Below, piece by piece: positions 1 to 6,543 of a DNA stretch of 12,992 bases. The DNA is from Dysgonamonadaceae bacterium (lineage in GTDB: Bacteria; Bacteroidota; Bacteroidia; Bacteroidales; Azobacteroidaceae): contig JAITCT010000302.1 of NCBI GenBank assembly GCA_031282925.1, positions 1-12,992 of the forward strand, in the 5' to 3' direction. The position numbers and the translations under genes are program-made. The notes beneath the pieces were generated by a model. That model was not told the DNA's origin. It worked only from the letters and a program-made list of their open reading frames with translations, and ran no database searches. Every line of letters starts with the position of its first letter. Within the stretch, counting starts at the first letter, position 1.

Positions 1-49
1 TAACTATAATATATTTATATACAGTATATTAAATCGACGATACATTAGC

Positions 50-98
50 CCTGAAAGGGCGAAATCAAATAAAACAACCCGGATTTCGCCCTTACAGG
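50..98. repeat. Short inverted repeat (hairpin), REP-like
   Basis: Arms at 50-66 and 82-98 are 17 bp with one mismatch (core AGGGCGAAAT against ATTTCGCCCT) and a 15-nt loop. It lies left of the transposase remnant in sequence with no convincing gene. The only open frame here (minus strand, 4-189) overlaps the hairpin and shows no recognisable domain. It resembles the small palindromic repeats scattered through Bacteroidota intergenic DNA. It has no T-run, so I do not call it a terminator. The stretch 99-272 shows nothing further that I can support. Confidence 0.5.
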
Positions 99-272
99 TA
101 GGGTGTTCAGTTTCGTGTACCCAAAAATCGGATGAAAAAAGTCTTTTCCCAAGAGGTATAGGAATCCATTTTCCAGCTATCCCTTTCATGAGATTTAGTA
201 AAATAGTTGTTACTTTGCCTGTTCAAATCAAATGTCTTCATCTTATAATATTAATATAAAAGAATTGCAACA

Positions 273-776
273 ATGAGAAAGTCTGATATTGAAGCCGAAA
301 ATTCCCGGTTAAAGAAGGAGCTATCCCAGCTCAAAAAAGAGAATAAGGTTCTGTCTGAGAGAATGGAAGCATCCAGACAAAAGCGAGTCCGTTTACAGAA
401 AGAGCTAAAAAAAAGACGTTCGGAGCATCGCGTTGAGCAAAAAACAGGAACATTCACTTTCGAGCCTATCAAAGGACATAGATATTCTGAGTTTGTTGTT
501 CGATTGAGCACCCTGCTCTATTGCCGTGTGAATTGCGGATTACGTTCAACTGTAGAAATTCTAAATATAGTAAATGAGGCTTTGGATGGACTTTTGGGGG
601 ATATACCCAGTTATACCACCATAGAGAACTGGGTAAAAAAGTGCGGACTGGAGGTGTATAAAACGGCCGGAGAATCGTTGAAGGACACTGATTATACTCA
701 GATTACGGACGAAAGCATGATGATTGGGAGCGAGAAATTGCTTCTGACCTTCGGTGTTCCGGCAGAACATCAGGGT
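273..776 (+). pseudogene. Truncated transposase-like protein, N-terminal part, coiled coil
   Basis: About 168 codons of what appears to be a larger transposase. Residues 5-50 are a strongly charged Lys/Glu/Leu coiled coil. Residues 70-130 resemble a helical DNA-binding region (CGLRSTVEIL and YTTIENWVKK). The segment ITDESMMIGSEKLLLT at about 143-158 looks like the first strand of an RNase H fold carrying a catalytic Asp. The family-like sequence stops at about codon 168 (VPAEHQG). The frame then runs into the end of the neighbouring ISAzo13-type element and stops at 890, so the C-terminal half with the remaining catalytic residues is gone. I am confident that it is a broken transposase-like gene but cannot assign it to a named IS family. 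No terminal repeat was identified on the left side. No Shine-Dalgarno sequence precedes the ATG. Confidence 0.6.
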
Positions 777-780
777 TGTA

Positions 781-1116
781 CTAAATCCCGCCCGGAGGCG
801 GGATCGTTTTTTTGCCTACATTTGAGGTTGAAAAATTTGGTAAAATGGAGTAATTCCATTCGCCATGAAAGTTGGCTGGGCACAGATTGATTTCTGCAAA
901 TTGTTCATCTGTTATTTCTATGCCTGTTTCATACTTCTTTCCATCAATTTCACAATCTACTTTCAGTCCTTTTTTTGTTTTTGTTCCTGCTATTAAGCTA
1001 ACAATTACCTTGTAACTAATTAGCGGTCTCCTACGCCAATTCTTTGATATATAAGAAAATAAACGATGTTCTATTTTGTTCCACTTACTCGTTCCCGGAG
1101 GAAAATGAATCCCTTC
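781..1116 (-). pseudogene. ISAzo13-type transposase, C-terminal remnant
   Basis: The minus strand has an open frame of 111 codons plus stop that lacks any start and begins abruptly at the IS1380 end (1116/1117). Its first residues, GIHFPPGTSKWNKIEHRLFS, match the hallmark HxPPxxSKWNxIEHRLF of ISAzo13-family (Rhodopirellula-type DDE) transposases, where this Glu is the last catalytic residue. The segments TKTKKGLKV, YETGIEI and GEWNY that follow are typical of that family's C-terminus. The catalytic Asp residues that should lie upstream are absent. The stop (781-783) sits next to a GC-rich hairpin. The left border at about 770-780 abuts the broken coiled-coil transposase, which suggests that this element once inserted into that gene. 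The right border was cut when the IS1380 element, or a recombination through it, arrived. Confidence 0.8.
785..813 (+). terminator. Rho-independent terminator at ISAzo13 remnant end
   Basis: An 8-bp perfect stem (ATCCCGCC / GGCGGGAT) with a 4-nt loop is followed by CG and seven T residues, reading on the plus strand. It overlaps the last codons of the minus-strand ISAzo13 remnant. Located at the end of an inserted element, it would stop plus-strand transcription entering the element from outside, a common arrangement at IS ends. Confidence 0.6.
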
Positions 1117-2564
1117 AACCCAAATCGGTCATTAGAGCCATTAGTATGTTTTCTAATGACGGTCATTAGGAAAAACTTCGTATAATTGCCTGTGAAATAA
1201 AACCGTAGAAGTATGCTATTGGACGATTATGGGTTGGAGTTTGTAGATAAGGATATTAGCCCTTGGGGAGGCGTATCTCTCTTGTTCAGGATGCTATCCA
1301 AGTGCAAGTATGAAGAAGCATTGGGTTCTTTTGGCCTTCCCAGGCAAGGCTCAAATAGGGGTTATCCCCCCTTACAACTTATTCAAGGTATGTTTGCCGG
1401 GGTTTGGTGTGGCGCCGGTTGCTTTGAACATTTAGATATTGTTCGTTACGACCAAACTCTTGGCAAGATGTTGGGATGGAAACGCAATGCTGACCATCGT
1501 GCGTATCAACGTTACCTGAACAAGTTTACCCAAGCCGTTAATAGTCGCTGTTTTGATGCCATGTACAGTTGGTTCTTTGATAATCTTGAGTTTGACAATT
1601 ATACATTGGATTTTGATTCGACGGTTATGAACCGGAGTGGCGAACAGGAAGGGTCGGCCAAAGGCTATAATCCCCGTCGTCCGGGTCGCAAGAGCGTTCA
1701 TCCACTGCTTGCCTTTGTGGCTGATATTCGTATGATAGCCAACTATTGGCTTCGTCCGGGCAATACGGGAGCGACGACCAATTTCCTCTCTTTTCTTGAG
1801 AACACGCTCAGCCGCTTACGGAACAAGAACGTCGGCCTTATCCGTGCGGACAGTGGGTTTTACAGTAAGGAGATATTCGATTATCTGGAGGGAAAAACGC
1901 TCCCGTATATCATTGCCTGCCGTTTTACGAGCTGTTTCAAATATGCGCTGGTTCATCAGCAGGTATGGACAGAGATAGCGGACGGTATTGATATTGCGGA
2001 AACGACTTATCAGGCACAAAACTGGCAAGCCCCGCGCCGCATCGTTATGGTACGTCAGCAGATAGAGAAGCGTCCAAAGGCGGCCGGGAAGAAAATCAAG
2101 CAATTGGAATTATTTACCGATGATGAAAAACTGGGGAATTACCGCTACAGTTGTTACATCACTAATCTTACGCTTCCCGCTCGTGTGGTATATGACACCT
2201 ATCGGGGACGAGCCGACTCGGAGAACCGCATCAAAGAACTCAAACATGACTTTTCCATTGACAGGTTCACCCTGCATGATTTCTGGGCCAGTGAAGCCTG
2301 CGGAAATTTCATCGTGATGGCCTATAACTTTATGAGTCTTTTCCGTCATGCCTTGATAAACTCCACTCACAAGCCTTTCTTAAAGACAATACGCTATAAG
2401 CTCTTTGCTGTCGCCGGCTATATCACCCAAACGGCTGACCGGAAAACACTCCACTTGGCAAAGGGGCTACGAAACAGAGAGGCCTTCCCTGGCATCCGGA
2501 GATCGCTCAATGACTCCCTCATGCCTTACGTATACCCTCAAAGCTCTAATGACCGATTCGGGTT
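1117..2564 (+). mobile_element. IS1380-family insertion sequence
   Basis: The ends are 22-bp inverted repeats with one mismatch at 1117-1138 (AACCCAAATCGGTCATTAG...) and 2543-2564 (...CTAATGACCGATTCGGGTT), enclosing one transposase gene. The size, about 1.45 kb, suits IS1380-type elements. The bases next to the two ends do not form a target duplication (CTTC on the left, AAAC on the right, and no match for slightly shifted ends). The flanks are parts of unrelated genes: an ISAzo13 transposase on the minus strand to the left and a sensor kinase tail on the plus strand to the right. This indicates a recombined or deletion-forming copy rather than a clean insertion. The exact terminal base is uncertain by about 2 bp. 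Confidence 0.8.
1153..1169. promoter_or_regulatory. 17-bp perfect palindrome in IS1380 left end
   Basis: CTAATGACGGTCATTAG is a perfect 8+1+8 palindrome whose half-site GGTCATTAG also occurs in the terminal repeat at 1127-1135. It lies about 45 bp upstream of the transposase ATG, next to a -7-like TATAATTG at 1181-1188 (one mismatch to TAnnTTTG). I infer that it is an internal transposase-binding site or operator. No experimental parallel is known to me. Confidence 0.45.
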
Positions 2565-2688
2565 AAACAATATCAAACGCCGCCTTGATTTGCTGTTCGG
2601 CGAAAACCATTCGCTGGAACTGCAGGACGAGAAAACATGTTATACCGTTAAATTACAGATAAAATATGAAATGTATCATAGTCGATGA
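1213..2688 (+). CDS. IS1380-family transposase, fused to a kinase tail
   Basis: A DDE transposase that cuts and pastes its element. The catalytic triad is visible as D135 in LDFDSTVMNRSG, D213 in IRADSGFY and E337 in YRGRADSENRIKELK; the last block, Y-x-G-R-A-D-x-E-N, is typical of the IS1380 family. Family sequence accounts for residues 1-450, close to the usual length, so the enzyme core looks intact and possibly active. The frame has no stop before the right terminal repeat. It crosses the repeat (PQSSNDRFG) and continues for 41 codons into the C-terminal tail of a histidine kinase, ending at the TGA 2686-2688. The last 41 residues are therefore not transposase. Whether the native stop normally comes from the target or was lost cannot be seen here. 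The start ATG at 1213 lacks a Shine-Dalgarno sequence. Confidence 0.88.
   Translation: MLLDDYGLEFVDKDISPWGGVSLLFRMLSKCKYEEALGSFGLPRQGSNRGYPPLQLIQGMFAGVWCGAGCFEHLDIVRYDQTLGKMLGWKRNADHRAYQRYLNKFTQAVNSRCFDAMYSWFFDNLEFDNYTLDFDSTVMNRSGEQEGSAKGYNPRRPGRKSVHPLLAFVADIRMIANYWLRPGNTGATTNFLSFLENTLSRLRNKNVGLIRADSGFYSKEIFDYLEGKTLPYIIACRFTSCFKYALVHQQVWTEIADGIDIAETTYQAQNWQAPRRIVMVRQQIEKRPKAAGKKIKQLELFTDDEKLGNYRYSCYITNLTLPARVVYDTYRGRADSENRIKELKHDFSIDRFTLHDFWASEACGNFIVMAYNFMSLFRHALINSTHKPFLKTIRYKLFAVAGYITQTADRKTLHLAKGLRNREAFPGIRRSLNDSLMPYVYPQSSNDRFGLNNIKRRLDLLFGENHSLELQDEKTCYTVKLQIKYEMYHSR
2563..2688 (+). pseudogene. Sensor histidine kinase (LytS/YehU type), C-terminal tail only
   Basis: The 41 codons after the IS end read LNNIKRRLDLLFGENHSLEL and onward. 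This matches the end of LytS/YehU-type kinase ATPase domains: the G-x-G-L-x-N-I-x-x-R-L box, then a basic linker and final beta strands. Everything upstream (sensor region, His box, N box) is missing from the window. The frame ends 23 bp inside the following response regulator gene, the translational overlap expected for a kinase-regulator pair, which supports the assignment. The tail is now expressed, if at all, as the C-terminus of the IS1380 transposase. Confidence 0.65.
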
Positions 2689-3013
2689 CGAACCGATAGC
2701 CCGTAAAGGCGTCAAAAAATTAGTGGAAGAGATTCCCGCGCTTGAACTGCCGGGCTGTCTCAACAGTGCAAAAGCGGCTGCCGTTTTCATGAATGAAAAT
2801 CCGGTCGATTTGGTGTTTTTGGATATACAGATGCCCGGCGTCAACGGACTGGAATTTGCCGGAAGCATCCCGAAAACAACGCTGGTGGTATTCATCACCG
2901 CCTTCACCGAATATGCCCCGGACAGTTACGAAGTGGACGCAGTCAGCTATTTAGTGTCTGTCTATAAAGTCCAAATAATTTTCAATCAGACTTTTATATA
3001 TGATAAAGAATGA
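2666..3013 (+). pseudogene. LytTR-type response regulator, truncated to receiver domain
   Basis: The first 95 codons are a clear receiver domain: acidic pair D7-D8, phosphoacceptor D53 in VFLDIQMPGVNG and the conserved Thr T78 in FITAF. The sequence EYAPDSYEVDAVSYL is typical of LytR/AgrA-class regulators, where LLKP normally follows. At that point (2950/2951) the ISNCY-like element begins. The frame continues through IS sequence for about 20 codons to a TGA at 3011-3013. The conserved Lys of the receiver, the linker and the LytTR DNA-binding domain are absent, and they do not reappear on the far side of the element. The pair with the upstream kinase tail marks a lost two-component system. 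Function as a regulator is ruled out by the missing output domain. The LytTR identity is inferred from receiver subtype and the LytS-like partner. Confidence 0.85.
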
Positions 3014-3022
3014 TTATCTTTG
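2992..3022 (+). promoter_or_regulatory. Bacteroidota-type promoter for ISNCY-like transposase
   Basis: TATCTTTG at 3015-3022 fits the TAnnTTTG -7 consensus exactly. TTTT at 2992-2995 is one base off the -33 TTTG, with a 19-bp spacer. Transcription would begin within a few bases of the ATG at 3028, giving an almost leaderless message. This also argues against the upstream start at 3010, which would lie inside the promoter. Confidence 0.55.
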
Positions 3023-3027
3023 GGACT

Positions 3028-4377
3028 ATGAAAATGAAAATATTTGAAGACTTTCGTATAAAATTTGAGCAGGCGGATTGGTCTCGTAATCCGGAATTTG
3101 GATTGTTAGACACGATCCTTGAAGTTCATCCCGAGTTATTGAAGATCGTAGAGCCGGATATACGTAAAGGCGAAAAGCCGGGTTCTTTTGGTCGTAAGGA
3201 TATGCCGAGCGTAGAACAGATTGTTCGATCGGCTATTTATAAGGAGTTGAAAGGACTGGATTACAGAGAGTTGGAATATCATCAGGTGGATTCGAGGATT
3301 TGTGAACAATTTGTAAAAATAGCCCCGTTACGCCCATTCAGTTTTCAGGTTTATCAGAAGTATATATCAAAAATCAGTGCGGAGAGTTTGGACGAATTGT
3401 TGGTTTCTCTCAACAGGATCGCCATATCGGAAGGCCTGGAAGATTTGCAAAGTTTCCGCCAGGACAGCACCGTAATTGAAACCAATATCCATTATCCTGC
3501 CAACAACGCTTTGGTTTGGGATTGTATAAAGGAAAGCCATCGCTTACTAACTCATTTGCAGGAAGAAATCGAAACGCTAACCATTCGTGACTACACGAAA
3601 TCGGGAAAGAAGACCTGTTACCTGATAAACAACACAAAGTCTGGAGATAAACGTGTGAATTTATTTAAGAAGCAATTAGTTACCTTTACTAAGAGTATCA
3701 ATCAGGTATCGAATGTGGTAAAAAAAAAGCGAAATTATAAGGAGACAGCCAAGTCGTTTCTTTTGAAGGGTGACTTGAAACGTTTGCTTGTGCTGATGCA
3801 GCAAGTGTATTCGATGACATTGCGCCGCGAAGTAAAAGGGGAAAAGGTAGCCAACGACGAGAAAATCTTCTCGATTTATGAACTTCATACCGGCATCATC
3901 GTCAAAGGCAGCCGCGAAGTTCAGTTCGGTCACAAAGTGAACCTGAGTACCGGACGTAGCAATCTGATATTGAGTTGCGAAGTGCTGGATGGTAATCCAG
4001 CCGACAGCAGCCTGTACAAAAGAACATTAGACAAAGTGACTGGTTCTTATGGCATTACCCCTCGCGACAGCGTTACCGATGGTGGATATGCCTCAACAGA
4101 AAATTTGAACTATGCCCAAAGTTCCGGTGTAGCCAATGTTGTATTCAATAAGATAGTGGGTAGCCTGAGAAACCGGGTAAGCAGTAAAAACATGGAAACA
4201 CGGTTAAAGAAATGGCGCAGCGGCATGGAAGCTGTCATCTCGAATTACAAGCGAAAGTTTGAGATGTTTCGTTGTACTTGGAAGGGCAAATCCCATTTCA
4301 AGCAGAAAGTGCTTTGGAGCGCCATCGCCTACAATATCCGGGTGATGACCGCAACTCTCATTGTCGCGTTCCAGTAA
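3028..4377 (+). CDS. ISNCY-like DDE transposase
   Basis: A 449-residue transposase that mobilises the element carrying it. Visible catalytic residues are D146 in RQDSTVIETNIHYP, D351 in VTDGGYAST and E401 in SGMEAVISNYKRKF. The D-x-T-x-x-E-T-N-I-H-Y-P block and the late G-x-E-x-x-x-S block fit the ISNCY (IS1202/ISDol1-like) branch of the IS5-type superfamily. Family choice is from memory of these motifs and is less certain than the transposase call. Residues 170-265 form a Lys-rich insertion, including a run of nine A bases at 3720-3728 that the frame crosses intact. I chose ATG 3028 because the promoter -7 box ends at 3022; ATG 3034 is equally possible, and the frame is open back to 3010. 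Length and catalytic core look complete. Confidence 0.85.
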   Translation: MKMKIFEDFRIKFEQADWSRNPEFGLLDTILEVHPELLKIVEPDIRKGEKPGSFGRKDMPSVEQIVRSAIYKELKGLDYRELEYHQVDSRICEQFVKIAPLRPFSFQVYQKYISKISAESLDELLVSLNRIAISEGLEDLQSFRQDSTVIETNIHYPANNALVWDCIKESHRLLTHLQEEIETLTIRDYTKSGKKTCYLINNTKSGDKRVNLFKKQLVTFTKSINQVSNVVKKKRNYKETAKSFLLKGDLKRLLVLMQQVYSMTLRREVKGEKVANDEKIFSIYELHTGIIVKGSREVQFGHKVNLSTGRSNLILSCEVLDGNPADSSLYKRTLDKVTGSYGITPRDSVTDGGYASTENLNYAQSSGVANVVFNKIVGSLRNRVSSKNMETRLKKWRSGMEAVISNYKRKFEMFRCTWKGKSHFKQKVLWSAIAYNIRVMTATLIVAFQ

Positions 4378-4574
4378 AAAAGACAGCACGAAAATCCAGT
4401 AAACACAGGGATAATTATGCCTTGTTGAGACGAAAATTGCAAAAAACAGGACAAAATAGAGGTGACTTTAGTCTGTCTTCCGGTTTTTGATGAGATTGAT
4501 GCGGAATTGACAAAAATTAATATATTGGATTGGCAATAAAAACTGAAAAAACGGGACTTTATAGACAGACACTA

Positions 4575-4609
4575 ATTAATTACGAAATCCATCGTAATTC
4601 GTAATTAAT
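4575..4609 (-). terminator. Hairpin downstream of thioesterase gene
   Basis: A perfect 12-bp inverted repeat (ATTAATTACGAA / TTCGTAATTAAT) with an 11-nt loop lies immediately after the thioesterase stop codon and directly against the ISNCY-like right end. The stem is A/T-rich and no U-tract follows it on the minus strand, so it is at best a weak terminator. It may instead be a copy of the TAATTCGTAATT-type repeats also seen near 6744. Confidence 0.4.
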
Positions 4610-5010
4610 CATAAGTATTCTTTCATTTTCTCGTCAAAAAAATCCCCCCGCGACAATTTCCCATTCACTAAAACAGCGACTTCAATCTGGGCGTTACAGC
4701 AGACAGCGCCATCACTTTTGCGGCAAATGGTATGATGAAAAATCAGTTTTGCCCCTTTTCTTTCCACCGCCAGGGACGACAGGAACGCATCGGCTCCGGT
4801 TAAAGAAGCCTTGTAATGCAGGTCGGCTCGCGACACGACAGGGTCAATCCCCAATTCATGACATTCCCTGAACGAAATACCCAGACTTTCCATAAATTCG
4901 TGACGGGTTACTTCCGTGTAATGTAAATAATTGGCATTATTCACAATTCCTTGCGTATCACATTCGTAATCACGCACTTTCATTTCTATTTCAAAAACTT
5001 TTTTTCCCAT
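4609..5010 (-). CDS. Acyl-CoA thioesterase, YbgC/FadM-like hotdog fold
   Basis: A 133-residue single-domain protein of the 4-hydroxybenzoyl-CoA thioesterase (4HBT) superfamily, expected to hydrolyse acyl-CoA thioesters in the cytoplasm. Residues 12-36 carry the signature VRDYECDTQGIVNNANYLHY, with the catalytic acid at D18 followed by the G-x-V-N-N-x-x-Y turn and the hotdog helix. The remaining strands run to about residue 125, the usual length of the family. The ATG lies beside the octamer repeat array. The U32-family gene upstream is on the same strand about 100 bp away, so the two may be co-transcribed, with the array between them as leader or attenuator. The substrate cannot be told from the sequence. 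No frameshift or missing motif is seen. Confidence 0.88.
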   Translation of the reverse strand: MGKKVFEIEMKVRDYECDTQGIVNNANYLHYTEVTRHEFMESLGISFRECHELGIDPVVSRADLHYKASLTGADAFLSSLAVERKGAKLIFHHTICRKSDGAVCCNAQIEVAVLVNGKLSRGDFFDEKMKEYL

Positions 5011-5125
5011 GAGTTAATGAGTTGACAAGTAAACGAGTAAACAAGTTAACGAGTTGATGAGTAAACAAGTAAACAAATCCTTCCTGTTAACTTGTCAACT
5101 CGTTTACTTGTTAACTCGTCAACTT
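5011..5125. repeat. Degenerate octamer array, 8 forward and 5 inverted units
   Basis: From 5011 to 5074 the sequence consists of eight consecutive 8-bp units of pattern RAGTWRAY (for example GAGTTGAC, AAGTAAAC). After an 11-nt spacer (AAATCCTTCCT), 5086-5125 holds five consecutive units in reverse complement. Units 1-5 can pair with the five inverted units in order: two pairs match exactly and the others have 1-3 mismatches. This would make a hairpin of about 40 bp with a loop of about 35 nt. The array fills the gap between the U32 gene and the thioesterase. Its right end encodes the last residues KLTS and the stop codon of the U32 protein. Similar GTTAACTTGTTAACT-like repeats are known to me from Bacteroidales intergenic DNA, without an established function. 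Confidence 0.9.
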
Positions 5126-6337
5126 ATATAATTTATCCGAAGGCCGGACTTTTTCCGGTGTTTTCATTGAAAAACGTTCGCCTTTATTCGCTGTTCCGGT
5201 AGCAACCAGATTTACCCTGATATCTTCGGCGGTGAAAGTCTGTGCGCCGGTTGTCGGGCCGGTAATCAACACTTTGTCGCCGGCGGACAAGGATTGCGTT
5301 TCAACCAAAAACTCCGCTACGCCTAATTTTGAAAAGTATTTCAGGACTTTTCCCACATAGAGTTTTTTCTCTGTGGCTTTGTTGCCATACCGGTCGTTCC
5401 ATTCGCCGAGGCGCTGTCCCAAATAATAACCGTCCCAAAAACCGCGATTGAAAACTTTCTCCAAACGGGAATCCCAACCGGCAATTTTTTCTTCGGAATA
5501 CGAGCCGTTACAATAAGCATCAATGGCTTCTTTATAACATTCCGTCACGGTTTTTACATATTCCGGCCCCCTGGCTCGTCCCTCAATCTTCAAAACCCGA
5601 ACTCCTGCGTCCAGTATTTTATTGAGAAAATGAATGGTTTTCAAGTCTTTGGGCGACATAATGTATTGGTTTTCAATTGCAAGTTCCATTTCCGATTCTT
5701 TGTCTTTCACCAAGTAACTCCGGCGGCAAATTTGATTACATGCCCCGCGATTGGCCGATGCATTCATTTCATGCAGGCTCAAATAGCATTTTCCGGAAAC
5801 GGCCATGCACAAAGCGCCGTGACAGAACATTTCGATGCGGATTAATTTTCCCGAAGGCCCCTTGATGTCCTGTTTAACTATTTGCTCATGGATGACTTTG
5901 ACCTGTTCGAGATTCAATTCCCGTGCCAAAACCACGACTTCGGCAAACTGTGCGTAAAACTTCAAAGCTTCGACATTTGTGATATTCAACTGGGTTGATA
6001 AATGAACTTCCATGCCGATGCTTCGCGCATAAGTCATCGCGGCAACGTCGGCGGCAATGATTGCGGAAACGCCGGACGTTCGGGCTGCGTCAATAATCTC
6101 GCGCATTTGTTGCAAATCTCGATCGTAAACGATTGTATTTACCGTTAAATAAGATTGGATGTGATGCTTGTTGCAGGTTTTTGCAATCCGGTGTAAATCG
6201 GCGACAGTAAAATTATTAGCCGAATGTGAACGCATGTTCAAACCTTCAATGCCGAAATAAACGGAATCGGCACCGGCCCTGATAGCGGCCGACAGCGATT
6301 CGCAGGAGCCTGCAGGAGCCATGAGTTCATATTGCAT
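5111..6337 (-). CDS. U32 peptidase-family protein, TrhP/RlhA-like RNA hydroxylation factor
   Basis: A 408-residue U32-family protein. Characterised members TrhP (YegQ) and RlhA hydroxylate tRNA U34 or 23S rRNA C2501 rather than cleave proteins, so a role in RNA modification is more likely than collagenase activity. ELMAPAG at the N-terminus opens a TIM-barrel-like domain. The family signature lies at about 169-204 (EMFCHGALCMAVSGKC then NRGACNQIC), with C172, C177, C184, C200 and C204 as candidate iron-sulfur ligands. A beta domain follows from about 320 (YVGKVLKYF...AGDKVLITGP), as in TrhP. The length is close to YegQ and well short of RlhA. I place the start at ATG 6337: the frame is open to a TTG at 6358, but that extension is IS1-remnant sequence. 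The C-terminus is encoded by the octamer repeat. The thioesterase gene lies downstream. Confidence 0.88.
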   Translation of the reverse strand: MQYELMAPAGSCESLSAAIRAGADSVYFGIEGLNMRSHSANNFTVADLHRIAKTCNKHHIQSYLTVNTIVYDRDLQQMREIIDAARTSGVSAIIAADVAAMTYARSIGMEVHLSTQLNITNVEALKFYAQFAEVVVLARELNLEQVKVIHEQIVKQDIKGPSGKLIRIEMFCHGALCMAVSGKCYLSLHEMNASANRGACNQICRRSYLVKDKESEMELAIENQYIMSPKDLKTIHFLNKILDAGVRVLKIEGRARGPEYVKTVTECYKEAIDAYCNGSYSEEKIAGWDSRLEKVFNRGFWDGYYLGQRLGEWNDRYGNKATEKKLYVGKVLKYFSKLGVAEFLVETQSLSAGDKVLITGPTTGAQTFTAEDIRVNLVATGTANKGERFSMKTPEKVRPSDKLYKLTS

Positions 6338-6364
6338 AACGGTGGAAGAGAAGCGCAAGAGCCT

Positions 6365-6535
6365 TCAAGGTATAGATGTAGAGTTTATATTTTTTATGAC
6401 CTTCGGCTTTGTCGTTGATTTTCGTTCTATGGTATAGTTACAGCCGCAGTTTTTACATTGATAACGCTGCAGCCCTCTGACAAAACCGGATTTAATGCTC
6501 TTATCGCACATACATTTCGGACAATTCATATTCAT
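6365..6535 (-). pseudogene. IS1-type InsA-like zinc-ribbon protein, truncated
   Basis: A 56-codon minus-strand frame too short for most gene callers. Residues 3-37 read MNCPKCMCDKSIKSGFVRGL and on to QCKNCGCNYTIERKST, a C-x2-C...C-x2-C zinc ribbon with the G-F/QRY/C-x-x-C-G-x-x-[YF]-T spacing of InsA N-termini in IS1-family elements. The frame then diverges and stops at 6365. Another frame downstream reads LKALALLF, which loosely resembles the LEGLGFRS helix that should follow, so a frameshift plus decay is likely. The DDE part (InsB) is absent. The stop is 27 bp before the U32 start on the same strand. A small expressed zinc-ribbon peptide cannot be excluded, since start, stop and promoter are intact. 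Confidence 0.65.
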
Positions 6536-6543
6536 TTTTTTTG

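Larger units (their letters stand above)
2951..4575 (+). mobile_element. Complete ISNCY-like insertion sequence
   Basis: Perfect 22-bp inverted repeats bound the element: 2951-2972 (containing GTGTCTGTCTATAAAGTCC) and its exact complement at 4554-4575. The span of about 1.62 kb contains one transposase with all three catalytic residues. The segment 4378-4553, between the transposase stop and the right repeat, holds no recognisable coding sequence. Alternative end choices leave TA or ATT on both sides as a possible short duplication, but the flanks do not rejoin a single gene: a response regulator lies to the left and the downstream hairpin of a thioesterase gene to the right. The element therefore probably sits at a deletion endpoint. 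The intact repeats and gene suggest recent activity. Confidence 0.85.

Noticed and set aside
4..189. Minus-strand open frame of 61 codons
   Set aside because: It covers the inverted repeat at 50-98, has no recognisable domain and no promoter signal. It looks like chance or repeat-derived coding.
3720..3728. Run of nine A bases in the ISNCY-like transposase as a programmed frameshift site
   Set aside because: The zero frame encodes the whole transposase through the run, and the catalytic residues before and after it are in the same frame, so no frameshift is needed.
4272..4490. Open frame across the end of the ISNCY-like transposase
   Set aside because: It is mostly a shadow of the transposase; the part past 4377 has no recognisable features.
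2951..4575. TA or ATT target duplication of the ISNCY-like element as proof of simple insertion
   Set aside because: The matching bases depend on where the repeat is taken to end, and they occur by chance easily in A/T-rich DNA. The flanking genes do not rejoin.
5011..5125. Octamer array as a CRISPR
   Set aside because: The units are 8 bp, contiguous without spacers and partly inverted, and no cas genes are visible.
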